64,000 nt of DNA from the NCBI RefSeq assembly GCF_001625305.1, contig NW_017803046.1, positions 2,507,146-2,571,145 on the forward strand, read 5' to 3'. Positions within the stretch are counted from its first letter, which is position 1. Each line of letters begins with the position of its first letter. Positions 24,101 through 34,468 of this stretch are shown here, one piece after another. The notes under the pieces were generated by a model, which was given only the letters and a program-made list of their open reading frames with translations, was not told the DNA's origin and did no database searches. Source of the stretch: Branchiostoma belcheri (Eukaryota > Chordata > Leptocardii > Amphioxiformes > Branchiostomatidae). Both the position numbers and the translations under genes were made by a program.

Positions 24101-27100
24101 AATGTTCAATCTACATATATATAATTAACACTACCGGTATCTATCCTAACCTGTCCCTTACTCCTTTCTTCTTACTTACTATACTATATTTCTCCAATCC
24201 TCTATTGATGAAAGTTGTATCATCAATACTGTTGCCTCTTTTATCAGGAATTGTTTATACCTTGTGGAACTTTACACAAGTCTGTTGTTGCTCATGTTAG
24301 GTCCACGAGGAAGCAGAAAGAAAGTGTCAGAAACTGACCGTGATGAACAGTCGTCATCACCGAGCCCAGGTTTTATTCCCACTGTGGATGAGACAACAGA
24401 ACCACAGGTACTGACAGTTCAAGTCCAGATTTTCCTTTTTGTTTCAAAAGTAACAAAACCATATTTTCTTACTGAGTTTAAACTGTACTGTATATATTTT
24501 GTGAGCCACTTTTTAAGTAGAAAATAGATATTGTATTGAATTTTGCAGATTTAAGAGACCATTATATGTTTCTGCATGTACCAATGTCTATAGGAATATA
24601 GCTTATAGTGTGTATATCCTGCAGGTTACATCTGATGACATCCTGAACAAGTACCGGACCATGAACAAAGACATGTCCGCTGGTGATTCAGAGACAACAC
24701 AGACAGATCACACCCCAGGTACCTTCCTATAAAGTATAAAAGAAACAATGGTAATGGTTTCTGTTTTAGTATGATTCATACTTCATATTTTATGATAGTC
24801 AAAATTTGTCTTGTGCAGGTAATTTTTTTTTATATTACCTACAACAGTAGAGGTATGCAGAAAAAAGTATTCAAGTCCTGGGAAGGAAAAATGATAAGAA
24901 GTAGTGGACTTTCCTTCCTCCTTTGACTCCTGTTACATTTTACCTGTTTATTCTCTGTCAGACACAACAGAAGACATCCTGGAGAAATACCGCACCCTGC
25001 CTAGTGAGGAGTCCTTCAGCATCAGTTCCTCCCCACATGATAACATCGACGACCTGTCATCCAAACGCAGGTAAGCTCATAATGTGTGGCAGTTCTTAGT
25101 GTGGAATCACATACTTTCTGCATTATGTTGTAATGTAAGATTCTGTCCAGAAATGGTGCGAACAAAGATGTTTCAAAATGCACCAAAATGCAAGAGAAGT
25201 GCATGTTGTCTATATATACATTAGATAGCTTTAAACAATGCCTAGAGTTAGATGTTCAAGGGTTAGGTGTAACAAGTCAATCGGTGTAATGTAGCCAGCT
25301 GCCGCTGCGCTGCGTGCCTGCGAAGCTGGTGTGTTATGCCAAAAGGTGGTTATACCAACTATACAGATACATATACCTCAATGATTTCTTCTTTTTTCTT
25401 CACTACCTAGTTACTAGTCAGTACTACTATGTACATGTATGAGAAGCTAATCTTACCACTACATTTCCCAGCTCAATGGGAGAAGACCAGATGGTCCCGA
25501 CCACGCCCACAGACACGCCCATGGAGACGTCCTACTCCTTCCAGGATGCCAAGCGGAAGCTGCGGCTGGTGCTGGGGGCGGCAGACTTCAGCACCCTGCC
25601 CTGGCTCGCCAACTTCGTGTACATCCGCGCCAACAGGATGAGCTTCATCGCTGATGTGTACTGCTGCGGGGACGGGACCATCATGAAGGAGAACGAGCTC
25701 ACTGGTAAGTGCCTTGTACACATTGTTTGTACATTCATATTACAATACTTGGCATTGTAGTTTTTTCAACATTTGCCAAAAGAGGAACAGTTACTGAGTT
25801 AGTAAATCTATTATGTACAGGGAAGTACAATGAACCCGATTGTTAACAAGAATGTTGTGATACTTTTGCTTTCCTTTCTAAGGCTATCAGATAAGATTAT
25901 GGCCAGAAGTTTGAAATTATTTTTAATTTGGTTTCTGTCACAATAGTTTTCTCTAAAGTTTTTCTATAAAGTCACGATAGTTTTCCCTAAACTGTCTCAG
26001 TGGAACATTTTATAATAGAAGGTCACCTTTAAGTTTTTTACTTAACATTCACCAGGTTTTCTGCTTGTTTTCATTCGTGAGATTAAAACATGATCTTGAA
26101 TCTGACATCTGCAGCATTTCTCAAGGCCCAGCTGTCTGAGGCCATCAACCTTCAGGACAAGTCCCTCATCGCTCAGCTGCACGAGACATTGAGATGTGTG
26201 CAGCAGTTCGACGACACTGGGTGAGTTTTGGTTTTCAGCAGGACAATTTGAAAATGATGAATGTCAAGTCAAGTCAAAGTTTATTGCACGTGGTACAGTG
26301 TAAGGCAAAGTGTTATATAAGACTAATAACTATTCAAAGCATTGTACAAGATTAGCACAATCTTTCCCTGTGTTGCCCAGTTGTAAGAAGCTGCTGACGT
26401 CCCTGCTGAGTGACTACAGAAGCCGAGCCCCGTACATCTCATACCTGGTGCGGTGCAGACAGGGTCTGCTGTTCACACAGGCTCACCTGGAGAGACTTCT
26501 GGACAGGATAGAGAAGTACGTCATGCTCTGGGTTCTACCAGCCAAACTGGGGGGTGATTTGTGCAAGTGCAAGTGCAGTGCAAACAGTGCAAGTCCCAAG
26601 ATGACTCCTTTATTTTCTGGGTGGTACCCCAAAAATAAGCCCACGATCCTACCAGAAGCTGTTTTATGTCACGATTTTATGCTTTTTTGCTCCACAATTG
26701 TCAATATACGTTGGAAAGTGTTGTTTCAACTCAGTATGTAGATAGGTGACAAGAATATTGACTTTGAAAAACTGCATTGAGCACCTTAAATTCTTTACCT
26801 TATGAGGGTCTCACAACTTATTTAATGCAATTCCTGTAGGGACCGCATGGTGTGCCACAAGTACTTCACATCGGTGTGCGTGCGGCTGTTCCTGCAGCAG
26901 AAAGAGCAGGACATCCAGACGTTCCACCAGCGCTTCTGTGAGCTCACCGCGTCCGACGAGAAAACCGACCTGGTGGAGGAGTTCCTGCATCAGCTGGGCG
27001 TTGCCATGTCCCATGATGCAATGTGGCAAGGTATGTCTGCCTGCTGAATTATCAGATACATTTTAGAGCTGTAGAAAGGTGGCTACAATAATAACATGTC

Positions 27101-28882
27101 TGGAAAGGAAGCAGTAAAGTCAAGGAAAACATTACTAGTATGTAGATGAAGGAGTTGATCTTTATACTGAAGGTTTTATATGTTTTTCCTTACTCAAAAG
27201 GCTGATAGTAGACATGTAGGAGGGACAAGTAACATCAGCTATTGTTAGCAGTCCTCTTCCAATTTTACTGATAGAAATACCTAAACTGTTGCCTATGTCT
27301 TGTAGGCAGGTAAATAAGATGTTTTTGTTTGTTGACTATGTTTCCCAGTTGCCACCCCCACACAGTTAGAGGATGGGAACTTAGCTGTGGAGAGGAGCAT
27401 CATGAGTCGTATCTACACCCACGCTCTGTATCCCAACGGGGATGGAGACATCATGAGAGACCAGTGAGTAGTTTGTAGGATGCTACTTATTTAATTGAGG
27501 CTTATTTGTTTGACTGCTATTATGTCTTAGATATGGAAGGAGATGGACGGTTACAGAAACGTCAGCTGAATAAAACACTTGGTTTCATGTAAAGAGTCTC
27601 TTTATTCCATGTCTTAGATATAGGCATTGATGTAACTTACAGAGGTGGAATTTTATAGTTGATTTTCTTTGCATACAATTTTACAAAGATGTACATGGGC
27701 TTGAGATTATGTTCTTTTCTTTATTCAAAATAAGCACTGATATGTGATGGTCCATATTATCAAATTTCTTCTATGTTTGGCAGTTGTTGCCTTGAGTTGA
27801 TGCTATGTTGTTGTGTTTGCCTGTAGACTGTTCTATGACTATGTTGTTGTGTTTGCCTGTAGTGTAGACTGTTCTATGACTATGTTGTTGTGTTTGCCTG
27901 TAGACTGTTCTATGACCACATCCTGAGGCTACAGAAGGTGGTGACAGCCAGCCACAAGGCCCTGCAGGTGCCAGAGATGTACCGCCGTGAGGCACCCTGG
28001 CCCTCCGCACAGAAGGAAATTCTCACTATCAATGCTTACAAGGTAAACACAGAACATAGAAGTACTAGCCTAAGGAATCTTTGTGTGTGTGTGTGTGAGT
28101 GAGTGAGTGAGTGAGTGAGTGAGTGAGTGAGTGAGTGAGTGAGTGAGTGAGTGAGTGAGTGAGTGAGTGAGTGAGACTGACTTCAACAATGCATGGAAGG
28201 AAGTTGTAGTAATAGATGTTCCATTCTGGTTCATCTACAGTGTGTGCTTCTACCATCTTTCTTGTCTTCCTCCACAGACACCCAATGACAAGCTGCGGGT
28301 GGTTGTGCGGTGTTCTAACATCATCATGAACCTGCTGAAGATGGCCAATGAGAACTCTGTCCCTGGTGCCGACGACTTCACCCCAGTTCTGGTCTATGTG
28401 CTACTCATGGCCAACCCACCAAGGTTTACTTGCTTCCCTAGCTTGCTACCTAAAACTTGTGACTGAAATTTCATTGAGTGAGTAAAAACGTACACTTAAG
28501 TTAAAGGACAAGTAAAGTAATTTCAGTTTTGGTGCCTTTCAACCCAAAATCTTGTTTCCAAAAGGTGATTCGTACCTGTCCCGTACACATTATTGGGGTG
28601 ATTTTTGACACAAACACATGTTCACGTTTGATGTCTAAAACCAATGAATCACCTTTTGCAAATAGGATTTTGGGTTAAAAGGCACCAAATCTGAAATTAG
28701 TGTATTTGTCCTTAAAAGTTTCAGCTGTAAGATTTTTGCTTCTTATTTTTTCCAGTTTGTTGTCGACTATCCAGTACGTGAACAGTTTCTACGGCTCACG
28801 TCTGAGTGGGGAGGAGTCCTACTGGTGGATGCAGTTCAGCGCAGCTGTGGAATTTATCAAGACCATCGATGACAGGAAGTGA
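14463..28882 (+). CDS. GAPVD1: GTPase-activating protein and VPS9 domain-containing protein 1
   Basis: Coding exons: 14463-14861, 15230-15868, 16177-16263, 16602-16733, 17184-17394, 17867-18033, 18552-18660, 19035-19378, 19847-20035, 20656-21855, 23506-23566, 24001-24006 (micro-exon), 24301-24407, 24625-24718, 24962-25070, 25472-25704, 26115-26220, 26381-26515, 26840-27030, 27349-27463, 27904-28042, 28278-28423, 28756-28882. All phases agree; with the micro-exon the product is 1681 residues (human about 1480). The RasGAP domain occupies roughly residues 135-420, with DPRRLLRRGSCAFS, LHEPIM and the FICPAIMNPEPYG signature. The long disordered middle holds the twice-repeated SETWSxDVL motif (exons 8 and 9). 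The VPS9 domain covers about 1530 to the end (GADDFTPVLVYVLLMANPP, GEESYWWMQF, ending TIDDRK). The family works on endosomes: VPS9 is a Rab5/Rab31 exchange factor, and the GAP domain acts on Ras-like GTPases in endocytosis and GLUT4 trafficking. The match to the vertebrate protein is unmistakable at both ends. Confidence 0.96.
15119..15150 (+). repeat. (AG)n microsatellite
   Basis: About 16 uninterrupted AG dinucleotides in GAPVD1 intron 1, some 80 bases before the exon 2 acceptor. Confidence 0.9.
16464..16600 (+). repeat. 33-bp tandem repeat (about 4 units) abutting the exon 4 acceptor
   Basis: The unit GTTCTGACAGTCCCACTCTG, continuing TGATTGGTTGTAT, is repeated four times almost identically; the last unit changes at its end into TTGTGTTACAG, the real acceptor of GAPVD1 exon 4 (exon starts 16602). 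Each unit contains CTGACAG, an AG that could act as a decoy. Only one substitution (CTTTGTG for CTCTGTG) separates the units, so the array is young. Confidence 0.9.
18045..18425. mobile_element. Imperfect fold-back element in GAPVD1 intron 6
   Basis: TTTAAAGGCATTC near the left end is partly inverted at the right end (TTGGATGCCTTTAAGG), with weaker complementarity inside. A 15-bp direct duplication (ATTCTAGTCACTT) sits near 18105. This is consistent with an old MITE-like element; boundaries are approximate. Confidence 0.3.
18760..18900 (+). mobile_element. RTE-like LINE/SINE 3' tail
   Basis: GGGTTTGGGTTGGCATTAGG followed by AAAGGCATCCAGCTGTAAAA closely resembles the 3' end shared by RTE/BovB-type retrotransposons and the SINEs they mobilise. 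It lies in GAPVD1 intron 7. No coding part is present. Confidence 0.45.
24001..24006 (+). other. GAPVD1: Candidate 6-nt micro-exon of GAPVD1
   Basis: TAATAG is framed by a strong acceptor (CTCTTCCAG) and a strong donor (GTGAGT). The preceding exon ends in phase 1 and the following one starts in phase 1, so including it adds exactly Val-Ile and skipping it keeps frame. It is therefore a potential cassette micro-exon. Splice-site quality and phase are visible; its use is inference. Confidence 0.5.
27803..27903 (+). repeat. Triplicated 3' splice site before GAPVD1 exon 21
   Basis: The stretch TATGTTGTTGTGTTTGCCTG + TAG + ACTGTTCTATGAC occurs three times in a row. The third copy is the functional acceptor at 27903 with exon 21 starting ACTGTTCTATGACC at 27904. 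The first two copies end in acceptor-like TAG at 27826 and 27862 (with an added TGTAG to 27867 in copy 2), each followed by the first 13 exon bases. Confidence 0.9.
28081..28174 (+). repeat. (GT)n/(GAGT)n microsatellite
   Basis: A short GT run passes into about 19 GAGT units in the intron between GAPVD1 exons 21 and 22. Confidence 0.95.
28504..28713. mobile_element. Fold-back MITE in the last GAPVD1 intron
   Basis: The first roughly 67 bases (starting AAGGACAAGTAAAGTAATTT) and the last 67 (ending GTGTATTTGTCCTT) are inverted copies with about ten differences, separated by about 75 bases. This is the structure of a fold-back miniature transposon. It has no coding sequence and leaves both splice sites of the 28424-28755 intron intact. 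Confidence 0.7.
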
Positions 28883-31800
28883 TGTCACCCAACAGGAAAT
28901 GATGTCATCCCTGGAAGAGGCAGACTGTTGCAGATGATGAAAAGTTGTCAAGGATGAATTGGGAAGAAGTGTAGTAGCAAGTATTTGTGCAAAATAACTT
29001 TTTAGATCAATAATTTAAGCACATTTTTCTATATCTCCTCCAGTGCAATTCCCCCCACCCCTTAAACACGCACTTCTAATTCTTCCTGTTTTGTCCATAA
29101 GAAAGCTGTGCTACAAAGTTATGTAATAGAAGTGAAGATGAAGAGAGGAAGGAGATATCGCAAGAAGGAGCTGATTCTGAAATCCCATGTAGGGGTTTAG
29201 GGTATAACAGATGAATATTGGCATACATGTACATGAAGTATCAATAGTAGCTACATGTATTATGTAAACAGTTACCATACATGTAAGACCTTACGAGACA
29301 GTTTAGAACAGACCTCTGCAATACAGTACACACTGTAACCAACTTGCTGTATGTGAGACTATTAGGGACTGTGATAAGGTGGAAGTGAGTGATGTGTGTA
29401 TGTACATTGTGTTCTGGTGCTGCTATCAAAATTCTATGGTCAGTAGCAACGATGAGAAATGTGTTGTAAAAAAAGTATGAAACAGTGAAACCTTTTACCT
29501 ACTTGAATGTCTGAGACACTGAACATGTAGGAACTCCTGTTGTGCTGTGTAGTTTGGCTATGCAGCTGTAGCATACTTTATATACACATGAACTGTTAAA
29601 AGGTCCAATGTACACTAGTTAGTGTAGTAATGCTCTCATGTTAAAAGCGTGGGCAATACTTATTTAACAAGCCATGAAAACTTGTATCAATCAAGTTATA
29701 AAATGTTGAAATCGCTAGTACTAAGCAAGGCAGACATGTAGCAATCTCAATCACATTGTGGCCTTTAACAGACCCATGCTTTAGTGTATAGAGCCACTCT
29801 GAATAGAAGTACTTTGAAAGACCATCAGAATTGTACAGACATGTCAAATTATGGGGAAAATTAACTTGAGAGACTACTGGCAATACTTGGAACACCAAGA
29901 GTGAAGAGATATGAAATGATGAAGTATCTTTCTCCAATACTGTTGGCTGGCCTTGTATCAAGTAGACTGTATTTTGTTGTATCAATAATTATTTTGCCAA
30001 TCATAATTTGTGTATTTGCTTACTAAAATATAAGTAAACTAAAAGGTGAACCATGTAAAAGAGATTTTCTCTAGAAATCATGAAGTAAAAATTTGATTTT
30101 GTGTCATCTTCCTCCTTTGTAAGGAACAGGTTTTCATAACAACTTCATTTTAGTTGCTCTATCATCCATTCAAGTCCCCTGTATCCAGGTTTGACTTGGT
30201 TGGAAACTGTCACATGTGCATAGTCTATGACTTGTGGGCTATTGCAAGGGCACAAGACCACGTCACAGCAGCAAATGTTCAACGTGCCATGCTATGACAG
30301 TACTTTACAAAGAAGAACCTCTGTGTGGCTAGGAAACTCTGTACAGTTAGAGATAGTGTTGATGGTGATGTACATGTACGTTGTTCCAATGAGTGATTGT
30401 GTTTGTGTACATACATTAATGTATACAGTAGTACCACAAGTGGGTTAAATGATTGTCATTGCTGGTATTCGTGTTTTTCTGTGTAATTGTGGCCTTCACT
30501 GGACAATAGATCACAGTAGTAGATATACTGGTAGGCACAAGAAATGACGGACAGGAAATCTTTGTGCTTATAGATGATGATGCAAATGAAGATGGTTTTG
30601 TCTCTATAACTAGACGTTTCAGTACACTCCATGCATATTAATACACAAATGGTGCAAAACATTCTACTTCATAATATGTGATACTAGTTACCCTTGGGAC
30701 ATGTTGCCCTTGTATGGTCAATACATTTATGCTAGTGCTGGCTAGGTGTCAACCATCTTTTACAAACCAAAGAATGACAAAAAAAAGAAAGAAGAGTTTG
30801 AGCCATTCACCAGAAATATTTTTGAAAGCAGCAAGAATGCTTGTCAGTAAAGTAAAGAAGGAAAGGAAATTTAATCAGACAAAAATCTGTATGCTAGCCA
30901 ATGATTGTGTTGGATTTGCTGTAGACTGAAAGGGTGATAAATTATGTACATGTACATGCATTGTTTTATCAAAATCTGAAAAAAAAGAAACAAAGTGGAT
31001 ATGTTCTTTAAGAGTCATAGATAGTTCACTAAGGGCAGTACAGTTATTTTCTTTCATGTTGAAGATGATGACAAAATTAGCCATGGTCGAGACAAAAGAA
31101 ATGGATAGATAATGTGAAGCTTGTGACTTTATTCCCGGACACATTTTCCAGCAGCATGAACACGAGAAAAAACATTTTGAAACAGATTTTGTATACAATG
31201 ATTAACTGCTTTTGTAATATTATCTGATTATTAGAGTTGTTTAAAAATGAGCGCACACCATTCGAATGTCTGCAATGTTTTTGTAGTTATATTATCAACG
31301 GTTTGAAACAATCTGAAATATGTGTAATTTATTTCATAGCCTTGTTGAATATGAAAATATTCTTTGCTAGATTTGTAAATAGTTTGACATAACATTATGG
31401 CTATGATATGAAGCAAGAAGTTGAAATGCCAACAATGTATGATTTGTGACATCTGTATGTGATGCAATGAGACCTGTTTTGCTGTACTTTTGTTATTTCT
31501 GTGGACTTTTGTCAAATGTACAGCTTATGTAATGTGCAAAAATGGCTTTTGTGATGTTATCTATATAATATTCTTACCATGCTGAACGATTCTGTCTTGT
31601 GCAGTTTGTAGTTTTGCCTCCAAACTTTATGGTTATGAAAGAAAGTCGGTTGGCTGTCGATCCCTCTGATATGAAAGAACACGTTTGTTTATATTAACAT
31701 TTGTCTGGCAGTGGTGGATTTGCAAGGCGCGCTTTGGTCAATATGTGAAGGTGTAACCATTTACAAGTTACATGAAGCGTTACATCTGCAAGCAGATGTA

Positions 31801-33830
31801 TTTAGTATGAATAGTTTTTGGCCAGTCGGGTTTTCTGACTGTCCTTCATCAAGGCAACTGTCAGAAAAACCGTCCTAACATCTGCTTTGAGATTAGCCGT
31901 AAAAACCAGTATGTCCCGCATATGATTTTCTCCTGACTGGTCCCTCTGGTAGTTGTTGTGATACCTGTAACAGGGATTGTGATCAGGTGTGCGTTTTTCG
32001 CGCCAACTGCATGTCGACGTCACCTCACCCGATGCCCGGCTACCCAATCAGCTGGCCCGACAACACCCAGGCCACACCCCCGAGGAAAGTGTTTGTCAAA
32101 ATTCAAATCGTCCAGCTGGGCCTCTCCCATCCCTGAGTGGGGGGTTCAGTGACCCAATCTGCAGGACGCCCGAGTCTTGTCGTAAACATCTGAGAAGGAT
32201 GCACGTTTGGAACGACACTAGCATCGCCATATGGGGATAACAACCAACTGAAAGCAACAGTTGTGAGCAGAAGTAACTGCATACCCGTTTCAAAGGTAAG
32301 ACTTCTTGCGAACATGTTTGGTTTGAACCTTTTTTCTGTCAGGGAAACGGCAAATTGCTAATACTGGACAGNNNNNNNNNNNNNNNNNNNNNNNNNNNNN
32401 NNNNNNNNNNNNNNNNNNNNNNNNNNNNNNNNNNNNNNNNNNNNNNNNNNNNNNNNNNNNNNNNNNNNNNNNNNNNNNNNNNNNNNNNNNNNNNNNNNNN
32501 NNNNNNNNNNNNNNNNNNNNNNNNNNNNNNNNNNNNNNNNNNNNNNNNNNNNNNNNNAGGAAAAGCCAAGTTGATCCATGGGGGTTCTCATTTCAATCTC
32601 TTCCGTTAATGGGCCCGGGTATTCGGAGTGTTTCTGCGTCAGCTACAAATGCAGATTGCTTTGGAAATCAATTTATAGATTACGGATACGCGAAAACATT
32701 GTACAGGGGACCAGTCCCAAAGGCTTCCGGTGAACAAGACGCTTGTGGCTGCAAATCGCGGAATAACGTTGGATTCAACGTACTCAGCTGCCGCGATGTC
32801 ACAAGCGTTGTGTAGCTTGATGTCTTCTACTTTCTCTGATCGCAAGGACTACAGCGCCTCTGCTTGGAGATTATGTGTTGTGAGTTGTGAACTTTTGCTG
32901 AACCCTCGTTACATTCCCCCCGAGGCTACAGATCCGCTGACCTGGTTACAGACAGTTGACAGGCATAATTTATCCCTGACATGTCCAAATGCCTTCTGTC
33001 GCCATATATCCCATTATTGCTATATCAAGCGTTTTACTATATTGTATCATATGGCAATTATATATGTATGTTACTGACCTTTTTCGTGGTTTTGATTCTT
33101 TTTTTGAAGCCTGGAAAATAAAAAAAAGTTGTCGTACAATATTTGCTGAACATTTTGCACACGTTGTATGATATTTTGTGAGTGTATAACAGATGCGTTT
33201 TATTTATAGACTGTTACTGTTAGTCTAAAAACGGACGTATATTGCTAGAAATGTGCTGACACTGAGAACTTTCAAAAACATAAGTTTATTAGCAGATTTC
33301 CACAGACCAACATTCAATTAATCAATATTGGAATTTGTAGTGCGCTGCAAAGTTTATATTTGATTTGTCTCGTAAATAAGCAAGTTATCCAGTGACCAGG
33401 GCAGTAGATCATCCATAGTCCGTGTCATCAAAAAATGAAAAGCGTATTGACAGAGCTGTTTTCATGGTTGACTGGGGCTGGGTTGACTCAGCTCCGGTCG
33501 CGCTAACCTGTTTCAGCGTGTTGAAGGACACTTGAATGGAGAACCTACATTTGTTCACGTGTATCACGGGTTTACCTCGATAAAAGCAAGCCCAGAGCTG
33601 GTGTTCCTGTAAACAAGGCTATTTGTCACACCAGGGAGGTTTACTCGCAAGAAGGAGTCACACAATTATGTGGATATCTGTTGGTATTGCAAGTATTTGC
33701 CTCGAGTTAGGTACAAACAGATAGACATAAGATAGCATTGTTTACAAAAAGTAGAAAAACTACTCTACTCTATGTGGTACGTAATGCGCTCTACTCACTG
33801 GTATTGACTACTGTTCTGTCAGGTGGGCGT
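28883..33830. other. GAPVD1 3' UTR and gene-poor spacer with assembly gap
   Basis: AT-rich sequence follows the GAPVD1 stop for about 3 kb, probably 3' UTR in its first part; I cannot fix the cleavage site. From 31950 to 32330 the base composition becomes GC-richer, with an open frame at 31989-32240 lacking any recognised domain, just before the gap. Nothing else can be supported. Confidence 0.4.
32372..32557. other. Assembly gap (186 N)
   Basis: A run of N. Open frames crossing it are meaningless. Confidence 1.
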
Positions 33831-34156
33831 GTATTTGTTGCCCTCACACGGTGTGTCAACAGCCGAGCTTGAGCCTGTTGCGTCGAGCTTTGGACATGTT
33901 GGAAAGGCGTTTTCCTCGGGCTAGGCTGGTACAACATTTACTGTCGTTACAACTTAGGTTCAGTTTTCAGTTAATGTTGTGTGCGTTATGTTATTTTTTT
34001 TTATTAAGACTCACACCTTTTGTTATGTTGGTTTTACTTTCATGTACATTTGTTTTGTTCTGTTCTGTACATTTGTTTCATTGTAATTTTGCGACTCCAG
34101 GAAGAATAGATTTCATGTAAATCTAATGGAGATCGAATAAACAAACAAACAAACCG
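33830..34156 (+). mobile_element. LINE-like 3' fragment
   Basis: A remnant open frame (SLSLLRRALDMLERRFPRAR, then LVQHLLSLQLRF) is followed by a T-rich stretch, GGAAGAATAGATTTCATGTA, a short stem (AGATTT/AAATCT), AATGGAGATCG, AATAAAC and a (AAAC)n tail ending near 34154. This matches the design of the element at 5028-5130 in the opposite orientation and is typical of the 3' end of a CR1/L2-like non-LTR retrotransposon. Confidence 0.5.
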
Positions 34157-34468
34157 TACAACGCTCGAAAGTGGAAGTTTAACCCCCAACGACACATGCA
34201 TACAACCACAGACGCTGACATCAGTGTCATAACAATTATTAACCTTGTTATACCTATCAAGGTATAACAATTATGTATCTCTGGCCCGCTTCTTTTTCAA
34301 CTCCTCACTGCAGCAGGATCTCGATCGGACGTTTTTGAACCGAGGGCTCAAATATCTCAATGAACAAATGATTGTATTCACTTATTCATTTACTGTTTTC
34401 AGACGACGGCTACAGAGGACGAGTCCGCCGACGTCGCCGCGTCACGCCATGAGCAGAGTGACGTCACC

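Noticed and set aside
28065..28256. Open frame with THSL repeats on the minus strand
   Set aside because: It is the (GAGT)n microsatellite read as protein.
32339..32609. Open frames across the N run
   Set aside because: Translation of N is meaningless.
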